Source: Paraspadella gotoi
Lineage: Eukaryota; Chaetognatha
Assembly: GCA_051294375.1 (NCBI GenBank)
Contig: CM119271.1
Location: 862,721 to 926,720 of the forward strand
DNA: 64,000 bases
Direction: 5' to 3'
Below, piece by piece: positions 10,228-19,205 of the stretch. Position 1 is the first letter of the stretch; the number at the start of each line of letters is the position of its first letter. Below the pieces are notes generated by a model, which did not search any database, was not told the DNA's origin, and saw only the letters and a list, made by a program, of their open reading frames with translations. The position numbers were made by a program, and so were the translations under genes.

Positions 10228-11013
10228 TTATTCGGACGGCTTTGTTTCGTGCTTTTTGAGGCGACGCCTGTGGTATCTTAAGTTCCGGCCAGCTATGGAG
10301 ACAACATAATGGTTGCCGTCTCTTTCTACGACTTTGTGCGGTCCTGAGTATATTCTTTTGACCTTGTTTCCGGTCGTCGCTGTTCCAGTCATGATTAGAT
10401 CACGTCTGGCTAGGACCAGATCGCCGATCTTAATCTCCTCTGGTCGTTTGTAAGGATTTCTTCTGGCCGATTTTTTGTAGAGCTTCGTTCTTTGGTTAGC
10501 CAGCTGTGCTTGGGCCCTCTCCTGCTTGTCGGCCCTTTGTCTTANNNNNNNNNNGAGATTTCTTTTTGTATAGTCATCTGCGCTTTCTACTATCCTCGGC
10601 CTATGGCCAAATTGGATCTCGTGTGGCGACATGTCTGTCTTCCAGCCGATTATGGGAGTAGCATTGAGAAGTAGCATCAGGTGAGGCAGCTGTTCTAGCC
10701 ATCTGTTTGGTTGATCATCTACTGCTTTGCGTAGGGCTTGGCGGATTCGTCCTATGTCCCTTTCAGCTCTGTTGCTGTCCTTTCGTCCTACGAGAACGCG
10801 TCTGCCCACGGTGTCGAGTAGGTTTAATATAGATTTCATGGCCGACCCGTTTAGCTGTGTCGCGCCGTCGAAATTCACCTCCATGTACGATCCATGTTGG
10901 AGAAAAATTTTCTCGTCAAGGTTTCTCACTATGGTAGCGGCGTCTGCTCGTCGCAGTGGGATTGCCCAGGTGTAGGCGGACGAGTGGGATTGCCCAGGTG
11001 TAGGCGGAAGCAT
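10228..11013 (-). CDS. pol: Gypsy integrase core and C-terminal domain
   Basis: This frame carries the second half of the integrase core. The second catalytic Asp is in NFDGATQLNG and the Glu in NRAERDIG, about 35 residues later, matching the DD35E arrangement of retroviral-type integrases. A basic segment then leads to a GPY/F-like module (VKRIYSGPHKVV) near the C terminus, typical of Ty3/gypsy integrases. The first catalytic Asp is in the neighbouring frame (SIDVMHLP). A 26-bp direct duplication (10955-10980 and 10983-11008) shifts the frame between them. An N run at 10545-10554 keeps the frame. Role: insertion of the element's cDNA into host DNA. Confidence 0.85.
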   Translation of the reverse strand: MLPPTPGQSHSSAYTWAIPLRRADAATIVRNLDEKIFLQHGSYMEVNFDGATQLNGSAMKSILNLLDTVGRRVLVGRKDSNRAERDIGRIRQALRKAVDDQPNRWLEQLPHLMLLLNATPIIGWKTDMSPHEIQFGHRPRIVESADDYTKRNLXXXXRQRADKQERAQAQLANQRTKLYKKSARRNPYKRPEEIKIGDLVLARRDLIMTGTATTGNKVKRIYSGPHKVVERDGNHYVVSIAGRNLRYHRRRLKKHETKPSE

Positions 11014-13345
11014 TGTCTGATGCGACTAAGACATAACTAAATCCAGCGACTGGGGGAAGATGCATGACATCGATGCTTAGTGATTCCCACGGTGCGACGG
11101 CCAGATTGGGGGCCGATGGGGTTTCGTTGTGTCTTTGCGTATCTGTTGCCTTGGCACAGTTGTCGCAATTTCTAAGGCATTTCGCCGCTGCGGTTGACAG
11201 TCCGGGAGCAGAGATGTACTGGGCAGTAAGGAAGGCCGTACGATCGCGGCCTGGATGTCCAAATCGCTCGTGGAATCGTTTGGTGATGATTTCGGCCTTT
11301 TGGGTTGGTACGATGAACTTCTTGGTGGGTGTGTCGGCCCTGAAGCCCTTGATGATGAGTATGTCGTTGTTGGTGATGTCGAGGTCATCCAGGCAGTTTG
11401 ACAAATACCTTTCAGTTACTGTCCTTCTCTTTTGCATTACTTTTTCCAAATTTTGTTTTGCTTTTTCGCGGTTGCCTTCTTTGAGGGCATCGACGACCAA
11501 TTTGAAGGACTCGTCCTCTGATTGCCATTTTTTTATTTCGGCGGCGAGCGGGACGAGGTCTGGTTGTCTTTCCTGGGGTCTGGTGATTTCAGTAGCGATT
11601 TCAGCTTCTGTAGCATCAACGTCTGCTTCGAAAGTGCTGTCTATCATGAGTTCTTGGTCAGCGCCTGCTTTTACCACCTCTATCGTGTCTGAAGTTTCGA
11701 TAGGTGGCGTTGTGGGACTCTCGGTGTTTGTTGCGTTCAACTGGATATTCATGAAGTCCTGGGGGAGAGTGTCGATGTGCCGGGTGTCCACCTTGAAGGT
11801 TTTTGGCCTTCCCCTGCGTTCTGGTTGTTTGAGTGACTCGACCTTGATGGTTTGCACTGGTCCTAGGTTGACAGGTCGCAGGGGTGTAGTTAGGTCCTTG
11901 TCTTCAACCAGGCTGACTTGCCCGGTGATGGTTCTGAATATTTTCAGCGACCTTTCATTTGTTTGGTGACCATATACTCTTTCGTACTTGCAGCCCGTTT
12001 CTTTGGTTGAATCCTCGTCCATCATGATTAGGGTAATTCCGATCATTTCACTGAGCATCTCGAGTTCGGGATGACCAAGACTCCAATCTTTGGCGGATAT
12101 CGTTCTGATGAAAGTATCGGGGTCTCTTGTTTTCGGTTTGCCATATAGCTTCTCTATATTGGCTTTCCTCTGTGAGAATCTTTGTCTTACGAATTCAAAG
12201 AATCTTGCTCTGAAAGCTTTGGCATCCTCATTTAATGTTTTTGCAACTAACGCCAACGTGGGGGCGTGTCCCGTGATAAGATCCAGATGTTCTGGGTTTT
12301 GTTGATCGTAGACGGGATTTTCGGCAAAACCTGGTTCGTAATTTCCACTTACGTCGAACCCTGCTGGGAAGAAGGGTGTGTCGAGGGGCGTCACTTGACC
12401 TTGGTCAGTGAAGCGGGTCAGGAAGTCGGCAGGGTTGTCTTCACTTTTAACTAGGATGACTTCCCTGGGTTGGCATTCTTGTCTGATCTCCGTTATCCAC
12501 CTGAGTACATTGGTGGGTAACAACTGTTGTCTGTCATGTTGGAGATCCATCACCCTTTTGAAGTACTGTGAATCGGTGACGAGGGTGACGTTTCGTCCGC
12601 AGGTGTATCCCTTGAATTTTCGGACCATCATGTTAAAGGCGAGTGTTTCTAGAATGTTGATATGCTTTATCCTATACTCGTCCGGGAATGATTTCGAATG
12701 AAAAGACAACGGGTACTCGACGCCGTCCGCAGTGGCGGTTATTAATCCGCCCATTGCGCTTGTGCTGGCGTCTGCATATATTCTGTATGAGCCGTGTTTA
12801 ATTCTTGCATCATTGAGGAAGTTTAACCCAGGTGATGATCTGATTTCCTCGACGAGCAGCTGCAGCATTTCCATGTGTTTGCTCGTCAGTTTGAAATCTT
12901 TTTTGTCGATCAGGGTGAGGGCGTGGAGAGGTTGGGCGATGTAGGAGANNNNNNNNNNGAAGCATCTGTAGTAATTTAGTGATGCTAGCATCGCCCTGAG
13001 TTCCTTTTGCGTTTTTAGCGACTTCAGTTTGACCTCGACGGCGTCAAGTTTTTCTCTTTGCGGCATNNNNNNNNNNTTGGAGATACTGAAGCCTAGGATT
13101 TTTATGTCCTCTTTGCGTAGCAGTACACTTTTTGTCCATTTGAGGACCACGTTCTCATCTCTGCATCTCTGCAGGAGGTCGCGTAATCTTTGGGCCATGT
13201 CCTCTGGAGACTTAGCTGTGAGGATTAGATCGTCGACATAGACGAGAAAACTCTTCACATCTGTGCCTAAGTCTTTGAAGATTTCGTCCAGAATGGCTTG
13301 GAGGACGTTGACGCTGTTGACGCCTCCCATTGGCAGTTTATTCAT
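10916..13345 (-). CDS. pol: Gypsy pol: RT palm/thumb, RNase H, OTU-like spacer, integrase N-part
   Basis: In order: RT palm with the catalytic YVDD box (coded at 13230-13240) and LGFSIS; RNase H with YADASTSAMGG (near 12750-12780) and TDSQYF; DNPADFLTR; an unusually long region of roughly 370 residues; then the integrase HHCC zinc finger (HERFGHPG ... CLRNCDNCAKA, about 11150-11300) and the first catalytic Asp in SIDVMHLP. The spacer contains an OTU-protease-like pattern (about 11900-12275). N runs at 12949-12958 and 13067-13076 preserve the frame. The upstream part of RT is in a different frame because of a 1-base shift near 13407. Expected activities: reverse transcription, removal of RNA from the hybrid, and integration. 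Confidence 0.9.
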   Translation of the reverse strand: MNKLPMGGVNSVNVLQAILDEIFKDLGTDVKSFLVYVDDLILTAKSPEDMAQRLRDLLQRCRDENVVLKWTKSVLLRKEDIKILGFSISXXXXMPQREKLDAVEVKLKSLKTQKELRAMLASLNYYRCFXXXXSYIAQPLHALTLIDKKDFKLTSKHMEMLQLLVEEIRSSPGLNFLNDARIKHGSYRIYADASTSAMGGLITATADGVEYPLSFHSKSFPDEYRIKHINILETLAFNMMVRKFKGYTCGRNVTLVTDSQYFKRVMDLQHDRQQLLPTNVLRWITEIRQECQPREVILVKSEDNPADFLTRFTDQGQVTPLDTPFFPAGFDVSGNYEPGFAENPVYDQQNPEHLDLITGHAPTLALVAKTLNEDAKAFRARFFEFVRQRFSQRKANIEKLYGKPKTRDPDTFIRTISAKDWSLGHPELEMLSEMIGITLIMMDEDSTKETGCKYERVYGHQTNERSLKIFRTITGQVSLVEDKDLTTPLRPVNLGPVQTIKVESLKQPERRGRPKTFKVDTRHIDTLPQDFMNIQLNATNTESPTTPPIETSDTIEVVKAGADQELMIDSTFEADVDATEAEIATEITRPQERQPDLVPLAAEIKKWQSEDESFKLVVDALKEGNREKAKQNLEKVMQKRRTVTERYLSNCLDDLDITNNDILIIKGFRADTPTKKFIVPTQKAEIITKRFHERFGHPGRDRTAFLTAQYISAPGLSTAAAKCLRNCDNCAKATDTQRHNETPSAPNLAVAPWESLSIDVMHLPPVAGFSYVLVASDNASAYTWAIPLVRLHLGNPTATSRRRYHSEKP
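11900..12275 (-). other. OTU-like region inside the pol polyprotein
   Basis: Between RNase H and integrase. Its helical N-part (ALVAKTLNEDAKAFRARFF) and the block DWSLGHPELEMLSEMIGI resemble the 'W-G-x-x-x-E-L-x-A-L-S' core of OTU cysteine proteases. I do not see the catalytic Cys at the GDC-type position or the C-terminal HY motif, so if homologous it is probably inactive. This is pattern recognition by eye, not a search result. Confidence 0.35.
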
Positions 13346-13403
13346 CCACCAGTTGTGTCCGGCTCCGGCGAAGGTTGTGACCGGTTTGCAGCGGTCTGAG
13401 AGA

Positions 13404-16400
13404 TTAAACTTGGTGGAAGCATGCTAAGATGTCGACCGAGCATTGGAGCTCGTGTGGCTTGTATTGCTCTAATATCGATGCTATCGTTTGAGGCTCAGTT
13501 GCATAAGTAGAAATGTTGTTGTTGACAGCCGAGAGGTCACAGATTAGTCGCCATTGTTTTGCAAAGGTTTCATCATTCATCTGATCCTGGCCTTCAGCGA
13601 TGTGTCCAGGTTTTTTAATGAGGAAGGCGTTCGAATAGGCTTCGTTCCTTGTCCTGGAAACGATGCCAGCCTTCTCATAAACCTCCAGATATCGCTTGAG
13701 GGCGGCCTTTTTGACGGGTCCCTGATTGGCGAATTTTGGTTTTGGGAGATCGTCGTTGGTGTAACCCAAGTCTACCTTGTAGTTGAGAAATCCCTCCTTG
13801 CAGTCATTTATGGATTCGCCGAATACATCTCGATATTCCCATACGATATCCCAGACTAGTTTGGCCTTTTCTCTAAGGCTTGGGTCGACGTCTTGAAATG
13901 GTTTTAGAAAAGCTTCTTTTCCTCGCTCGTCATGCTTCTGTTTTCTCTTTTGGCGGGCATCCTCGACTGCTTTAAGTTCTTCAGCACTTGGCTTGTGATG
14001 TATTATGGTCGTGGCTGGGATGTGATCCTTTCGGACCTTCCTTAGAATAGGTTCCTTCCCAGACAGGTCAGCTTGTACCGGTTCGGCCGTGGCATCGGTC
14101 TCAAGGTGTAGTTCCGTCTTTGCCTCGTTAGTGATCAAGGGGCGTGCTGTTCCCCAGTGGCCGGGTTTGGCATCAAGTTCGATTCCCTCCTTTAGCTGAT
14201 CACCGTCTGCGATGTACATTTTGTCATCGTTTTTTGCTTCGATGATCCACCTCGTTCCGGTCAAGGTTTTCCAAAACGCCTTGCTGGAGGTTACCCTGGT
14301 TCTGCCATTTTCGTCCTTTTCGGCATGTATGGGTAAGGTGGTTTGTTCATCGATGTTCCCTCGCGCGAGCCATCTTGCCGCCTTTAGCGCCTCATATTTG
14401 TTTCCGAATAAGTGTGTAATGGGTCTGTTGTCCATTGAGGCGATTTGCAGGTCTTTTCTTTGGTCAGATGGTTGCACTACCCAGAGCTGATTTGGTGGGC
14501 CTGGGTTGGTGACTGCGGTTCCGATGATTATGTCTTGGTCGTTTTCGTCGGCTGAGACATAAAAAACTGTTTTCAGAACCCAGTTTTGGAACATTAATCT
14601 GAGGTTTATCCTTTCCGTCAAAGTGATCGTCCCGGTGGCCGTTGATAAGCGCAGAGGCGCTCCGTGGTAGACATGACTTGTCAGTCCCCATTTCTCAACG
14701 AATTTTCTTGGTACCGTGTTGATCGAGGCGCCCGTATCGTATAAGCAGCTGGCGGGTGCTCCAGCGATTACTGCTGGGATGTAGCTGTTTCTACCTGTGT
14801 GACAGGCAAGGTCTGTGTCATCCCTAGGTTTAGGTCCAGGTCCCTTCTGCACCGTGTTGGTTATCTTTTCGGGCAGGCCGGGCATGTCCATTTCATCTCG
14901 GTGAGTTTCTGGCTTTGCTTTTTCAGGAGGGAAAATCTCGGGTTGGTGACATTCAAATTCTATTCGTCTGATCGTTGCCTGGTGGAGAGATTCCCCTGTT
15001 TGTTCGCCGGCTATNNNNNNNNNNGTAGGATTGTTTTTGCTACCGGCTGGTCGTAATTTCCTTAGGCCAAGTCTCTCACTACGTTTTGCCGGGTTCGGCC
15101 TGTTCTTTTGTTTTTGCTGCGGGTGTGGGTAGGCGATGGGGAGAGTATCGAGAGACTGACTGACTGGTCGAGTTGGTCGATCGGTTTGACTGGTTGATTC
15201 GAACGGTGGAGTGAAGTGGTCGAGTTGGTCAGTTTGGTTGACTCCGTGGTTGGTCGAGTTGACTGGTCGACTCGTTGGTTGATTGGTTGGTTGATTTAAC
15301 TGATTGGTGACATCGTCATTTCGCTTTGCTCTCCTCATTAACTTAGCACAAGCTTTCGATCTCGAAATGATGGCTTTTTTTCCTGCTGTGTCTGTGAGCG
15401 GCCATTCTTGCCATCCCATCTTGTGTAGAAACTTGTTTGCGAGGGCAAGTTCGTTGGCGTCCAGAGGTTTTAATAGTTTATACATTCGTGCCGCTGTCGA
15501 TTTCCCTCTTAGCCTATTCGCAGTATTAGCAAGAGCTTTTACTTTTTCCCTGAGGTGAGGCTCGACATTTTCTGTTTTTATCGACATTACTTTATCTCCC
15601 AGTTCTTTGTAGGAATCTTTTAGCTGTTGTTGTTGTTCTTTTGTTATCTCGGCTTTTCTGAGATTGTTCTTGACAGGGTTGTAATAGAATTCGTTTTTGT
15701 TATCATCGAAATCAGAAGCAGAGTCAATATCAACAGCATGGGTTGAGTCTACCATATCTCTCCTTTTTCCAAAATTTTTGTTCTTCCTCCCCTTTCTATC
15801 GTCACACCAACTTGGCTTTTTGTCATTTTTCCATTCGCGGTTTTTGAACGATTTCCTCTCCTGATCCCTGTTGGGACTGCGTCGATCTTGTCGATCGAAG
15901 CGATCCTCTCGGCGATCCTCTCGGCGATCGATTTGGCGTCCGCTTCGTCCCAGCTCCTTCTTGAGATCTTTCATTATCTCGCTCATGTTATTCATCTCTT
16001 GTAACATTGAGCCTTGGTAGAATGCCATGGCGCTAGCATTCGGGTCCTTGTCAGTCTGTCCCTTTTGCTCCAGGGCGTTGACTAACTTATCTCTGTCGTC
16101 CTCGGAGACAGTTTTTACGACTTTCCTGACGGTGCCGTCGTTAGTTTTCTTGAGGTAACCCCTCAATTTATATTCTATCGCCTTTCCAAGGCGACGGGTT
16201 TCACCGTGTTCGAGCATTGTCGTCCATTCAAGAGTTTCCGACGTGATTCCGGGCACGTAAGGTTCGAGGGCTTCTACGAGCATTTGGGCGACGTAGTCGG
16301 GGATGGAAGCCTGATCCTTTTCCCTGACGGCTTCAAAATTTTCCTTTGCAGCGTTGATGAGAGCTAGCCCGTATTTGGCGTGAATAAGCGGATCTACCTC

Positions 16401-16952
16401 GATCTTCGCTTCAGCGAGGGCTTCGGCGATGCTTATGGTGGAGCCCTCGCAGAACGCCCTAAGGCCGAGCCACATAGATTGATTTATGGGCTCGACGTAC
16501 CGGCTGGCGACCTTGTCCCTAGCGAGGAGGGCACGTAACTGTTGGTCAACCTTGTCTGGTGTCGGGGAGTCCTTGAAGGCCTCGTAAAAGCTTCTGAGGA
16601 AGTCGGCTGGGGACTCGTCGGGTCTTCTCTTTTCCAGTTCGATGGGCTGTTCGGACGAGGTGTACGAGGGCGGGTCGCTTCTCCCGCTTTCAGATGGTGT
16701 TTCATCTCGAGGATTCTGACAAAGTTTCACTGATGGTTGTCTCAGAAGGAGTTCACGGGGTTGGTCTGGACGAGTTGTTTCGCGGAGGTTGTGATATATC
16801 CCCGAAGGAGCTGTGGTAGATGTCCCGTTGACGTCCCGTTGGTTGTTGTTGTTGCTAGACGTCCCGTTGACGTCCCGTTGGTTGTTGTTGTTGCTAACCT
16901 GGGTCATCATCTCCTTCATCATTCCACGGAGGTCGTCCATTTTTGTTCCCAA
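13404..16952 (-). CDS. gag-pol: Gypsy gag, protease and N-terminal RT
   Basis: The N-part is gag: Asn-rich repeats made by a 39-bp tandem duplication (16800-16895), a capsid-like region (SPADFLRSFYEAFKDSP), and an Arg/Asp-rich then Lys/Arg-rich stretch (DRREDRREDRF) that may bind RNA. No CCHC zinc knuckle is visible. An aspartic protease follows with the active-site triad CLYDTGASINTVP (coded near 14720-14745), then RT fingers/palm (WRLICDLSAVNNN, SVDILACFHQV), where the frame stops. The stop sits inside the conserved RT core next to a T run (about 13405-13412), so it is an indel and not a normal terminus. An N run at 15015-15024 keeps the frame. Confidence 0.9.
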   Translation of the reverse strand: MGTKMDDLRGMMKEMMTQVSNNNNQRDVNGTSSNNNNQRDVNGTSTTAPSGIYHNLRETTRPDQPRELLLRQPSVKLCQNPRDETPSESGRSDPPSYTSSEQPIELEKRRPDESPADFLRSFYEAFKDSPTPDKVDQQLRALLARDKVASRYVEPINQSMWLGLRAFCEGSTISIAEALAEAKIEVDPLIHAKYGLALINAAKENFEAVREKDQASIPDYVAQMLVEALEPYVPGITSETLEWTTMLEHGETRRLGKAIEYKLRGYLKKTNDGTVRKVVKTVSEDDRDKLVNALEQKGQTDKDPNASAMAFYQGSMLQEMNNMSEIMKDLKKELGRSGRQIDRREDRREDRFDRQDRRSPNRDQERKSFKNREWKNDKKPSWCDDRKGRKNKNFGKRRDMVDSTHAVDIDSASDFDDNKNEFYYNPVKNNLRKAEITKEQQQQLKDSYKELGDKVMSIKTENVEPHLREKVKALANTANRLRGKSTAARMYKLLKPLDANELALANKFLHKMGWQEWPLTDTAGKKAIISRSKACAKLMRRAKRNDDVTNQLNQPTNQPTSRPVNSTNHGVNQTDQLDHFTPPFESTSQTDRPTRPVSQSLDTLPIAYPHPQQKQKNRPNPAKRSERLGLRKLRPAGSKNNPXXXXIAGEQTGESLHQATIRRIEFECHQPEIFPPEKAKPETHRDEMDMPGLPEKITNTVQKGPGPKPRDDTDLACHTGRNSYIPAVIAGAPASCLYDTGASINTVPRKFVEKWGLTSHVYHGAPLRLSTATGTITLTERINLRLMFQNWVLKTVFYVSADENDQDIIIGTAVTNPGPPNQLWVVQPSDQRKDLQIASMDNRPITHLFGNKYEALKAARWLARGNIDEQTTLPIHAEKDENGRTRVTSSKAFWKTLTGTRWIIEAKNDDKMYIADGDQLKEGIELDAKPGHWGTARPLITNEAKTELHLETDATAEPVQADLSGKEPILRKVRKDHIPATTIIHHKPSAEELKAVEDARQKRKQKHDERGKEAFLKPFQDVDPSLREKAKLVWDIVWEYRDVFGESINDCKEGFLNYKVDLGYTNDDLPKPKFANQGPVKKAALKRYLEVYEKAGIVSRTRNEAYSNAFLIKKPGHIAEGQDQMNDETFAKQWRLICDLSAVNNNISTYATEPQTIASILEQYKPHELQCSVDILACFHQV

Positions 16953-17239
16953 GTTGGCTTCAAGTCATTTACGCGGCCCTTGAGGACGGCGATTTCTTGT
17001 CTGTTGTGCAGATTGACGTCGTTGATTATCTTGAGCACTTGGAGGGTAACCTCTGCTTGCTCGTTGCCCAATTGGCAGTGTTGCTGCAGGTAACCACTGA
17101 GTTCGAAGGTATGGAACTCGAGGTCGGCTGTAGTGCTGCTACCGTTTTGCTCCAGAGCGGCGCTCGTGGTCGGCGTCGCAGGCCCTTTTTTCCATCCTGC
17201 CTTGGCGGGCGGGATTGTCGGGGCGGGGTTTGCGTCCAT
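16919..17239 (-). CDS. gag: Gypsy gag N terminus
   Basis: The first good ATG is at 17237-17239 (MDANPAPTIPP). About 107 residues follow: a Pro/Ala-rich head, then a predicted helix (EVTLQVLKIINDVNLHN) and coiled-coil-like heptads. The frame ends shortly after entering the sequence that the next frame reads as the same coiled coil, so a 1-base indel near 16970 splits one gag protein in two. An open frame continues upstream from a GTG that overlaps the primer site; that part is probably leader. Confidence 0.65.
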   Translation of the reverse strand: MDANPAPTIPPAKAGWKKGPATPTTSAALEQNGSSTTADLEFHTFELSGYLQQHCQLGNEQAEVTLQVLKIINDVNLHNRQEIAVLKGRVNDLKPTWEQKWTTSVE

Positions 17240-17305
17240 CTTCTTTAAGGGTGGCGTGGTTCTTGGTGGGTAAGGCTGGTTCTTCTTCGTGGAGACGTGG
17301 TGAGT

Positions 17306-17325
17306 CGAATCCACTCCTGTCACCA
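17306..17325 (-). other. Primer binding site, tRNA-Leu-like
   Basis: Immediately inside the 5' LTR the minus strand reads TGGTGACAGGAGTGGATTCG. This starts with the obligatory TGG (complement of tRNA CCA) and closely resembles the tRNA-Leu primer sites used by many animal gypsy elements (TGGTGTCAGAAGTGG...), with a few mismatches. Confidence 0.6.
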
Positions 17326-17638
17326 CAAATAAGTAAGCAGACAGGGATTTCTAGGCGAAACCAAAGTGGATTTTATTTCTTCAGAAAATAGACGTTAATA
17401 CAAAACGGTGTCAATTTTTGGGGCAGAGTGAATCAATACAGTTTCTGGTTCTCTTTTATATCGTTCAATCGGATCAGAGGCATGGGTAAAATTTACAGGC
17501 GGAAAGAAGCCCATGTGCTCATTGGCCGGTGCCATTTGTTTCTTGGCCAATGACAATGTTCCATTCTTCTCTTGGTGGCTTTTCTGCTCGCGTCGTTGAC
17601 CCGATTTCGATTCTACAGTCTTGATTCCTCTGCGATGC
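17326..17638 (-). repeat. 5' LTR of the gypsy element
   Basis: Reads as identical to 9354-9666. The outer edge (17638) joins CCCCCTCCCTCCCTCTCCC, another pyrimidine tract. Confidence 0.92.
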
Positions 17639-17764
17639 CCCCCTCCCTCCCTCTCCCACTTCCTCGCTCTCCTTTCCTTTCTCATAATCTCCTTCTTCTC
17701 TTCTCGTCACTCGAGACAAGAAAACGAATTTTGGTCTTTGATCCTCGTTTTTCTTCGTGACCCG

Positions 17765-18370
17765 AGAGACAGACAGACCGACAGGAGTAACAGATTGTCC
17801 ATGCCGACAAGAGTTACAGACCAGCAGACCAACAATAGTCACTGACTGATAATAGTGACAGAGCGTCAGATCAACAAGAGTGACAGTCCGTCAGATTGGC
17901 AAGGCTGACAAAAGACAGACTGACAGATAAACAAGTGACAGATCGACGAAGTCGACAAGGGGAGAGTCATGCCGACAAGAGCGACAGATCGACAAGAGTG
18001 ACAGACCAATGAGTAACAGATCGACGAGGCTGACAGACCCTCAATAGTGACATATCAACAAGAGTGACAGACCGACAAGAGTAACAGTTCGACGAGGTCA
18101 AGAGACTGACAAGAATGACCGACCTACAGATTGACAAGAGTGATAGATCGACAAGAGTGACCAACTGACAGACCGACAAGTGACAGATTGATGAAGACAA
18201 CAAGAGTGACAAATGGACAGTCAGACAAGAGTGACAGACCGACACGACTGACAGATCGACGAGGCCGACAAGAGTGACAGATCAACAAGGCAGAAAAAAC
18301 GCACAAGAGTGACAGACCAACAAGAGTGACAGACCGACAGGAGTGACAGATCAACAAGACAGAAAAACTT
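17765..18370. repeat. Minisatellite of GACAAGAGTGACAGACC units
   Basis: About 600 bp of irregular tandem units (12-24 bp) built from GACAAGAGTGACAGA, ACCGACAAG and ATCGACGAGG. Long open frames on the minus strand here (Leu/Ser/Cys/His-rich) are products of the repeat. Confidence 0.85.
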
Positions 18371-18507
18371 GACACTAAAAAAAAATACTCGGCATTCAAG
18401 GTATAATTACTTGGAACTGAATTCTGTAGATAAAAAAAAATATTACTTAACTTATGATATTATTATTTTCAAATCACAAAATTGGAGGGAAAAAGAGAAT
18501 CAATAAA

Positions 18508-18572
18508 TACGACGACGATGATGACGATGACGATAACGGTGATCACGACGACAATGATGACGATGACGATGG
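18508..18572. repeat. GAC/GAT trinucleotide array
   Basis: Degenerate (GAY)n. GC-rich sequence follows (18580-18730) without a recognisable protein. Confidence 0.75.
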
Positions 18573-18904
18573 CTAGCAGTACGTCTCTACCTCCACGCGG
18601 TGCTTGCGGGAACATCCTTTTAGATGGCAAAAAAGACGGGAGTAAGACGGGAGGAAGGAAAAGCCGAAAGGCGGAATCCCGATCTGTTTTCTTGGGTAAC
18701 GGAGAGGGCCAGGCCCAGCTGACCTGGTCAGTGGTCACCTCCCCCTCTTCCTCCCCCTCCCTGTCTTCCACTATCTTTCCCCACCCTTTTTAAACAACAT
18801 TCTGGCAGCAGCCTCTCAAGGCAAGTCTCAAGTCTACCATCTTAGACATCTTTGAGAGTGAGGTAGTCCCTTGTTGGACGAATGCCTTTCAAGTCAAGTC
18901 AAGA

Positions 18905-19020
18905 CTGATGTATGTCTATAAACAGATTAAGGATTTAATTAGGGATTTGTTTTAGGGATTGGGTTATGGGTTAAAATTTAAATGATAAAAGCACAGAAAT
19001 GGGGCGCTTTTGGAAAACAA
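18905..19020 (-). repeat. Dispersed repeat family R2, inverted copy
   Basis: On the minus strand: GGCTTTGTTTTCCAAAAGCG, then CCCCATTTCTG, then CCTAA-rich words. The same head precedes the telomere-like satellite at 32025 and 35945 and lies inside the long-TIR element (44170, 58505). Confidence 0.55.
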
Positions 19021-19205
19021 AGCCATTTTTTTCAACCTACGTATTTTTTTCAAATTGCATAATTTTTTTCAATTTGCATTATTTTTTTACCTTGCATAAT
19101 TTTTTAAACTTTATTAATTGTTTTACTTTTCAGAATTTTTTCAACTTCCAGGATTTTTTCAACTTGCTTAATTTTTTTAATTGATTTAATTTTTTCAACT
19201 TGCAT
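19020..19205 (-). repeat. TTGCATAATTTTTTCAAC minisatellite
   Basis: Units of about 18-22 bp. The reverse complement (AAATTATGCAAGTTGA) matches the units at 1878-2425 and 5048-5090. Confidence 0.7.

Larger units (their letters stand above)
9354..17638 (-). mobile_element. Ty3/gypsy LTR retrotransposon, near full length
   Basis: Two 313-bp direct repeats (9354-9666 and 17326-17638) bound an internal region of about 7.66 kb. Transcribed on the minus strand it reads gag - protease - reverse transcriptase - RNase H - long spacer - integrase - GPY/F-like C terminus. That is the Ty3/gypsy (Metaviridae) order, with no envelope gene. A primer site lies at 17306-17325 and a purine tract beside the 3' LTR. 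The LTRs read as identical, which implies recent insertion. Even so, the frame is broken near 16970 (gag), 13407 (RT) and 10955-11008 (integrase), and four 10-base N runs lie in it, so consensus error is as likely as true inactivation. Flanks are C/CT-rich and a CCCC target duplication is possible but not distinctive. LTR ends are not the usual TG...CA as I can place them. Confidence 0.93.

Noticed and set aside
13400-13415. Programmed ribosomal frameshift in gypsy pol
   Set aside because: The shift lies inside the conserved RT core, not at the gag/pol or PR/RT border, and sits beside a T run. An indel or sequencing error is simpler.
10492-16952. Plus-strand open frames across the gypsy element
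   Set aside because: Shadows of the minus-strand gag-pol; no motif of any family.
18469-18793. Overlapping open frames on both strands with a basic or hydrophobic segment
   Set aside because: Half is a GAC/GAT array; the rest has no splice-site support or recognisable pattern.
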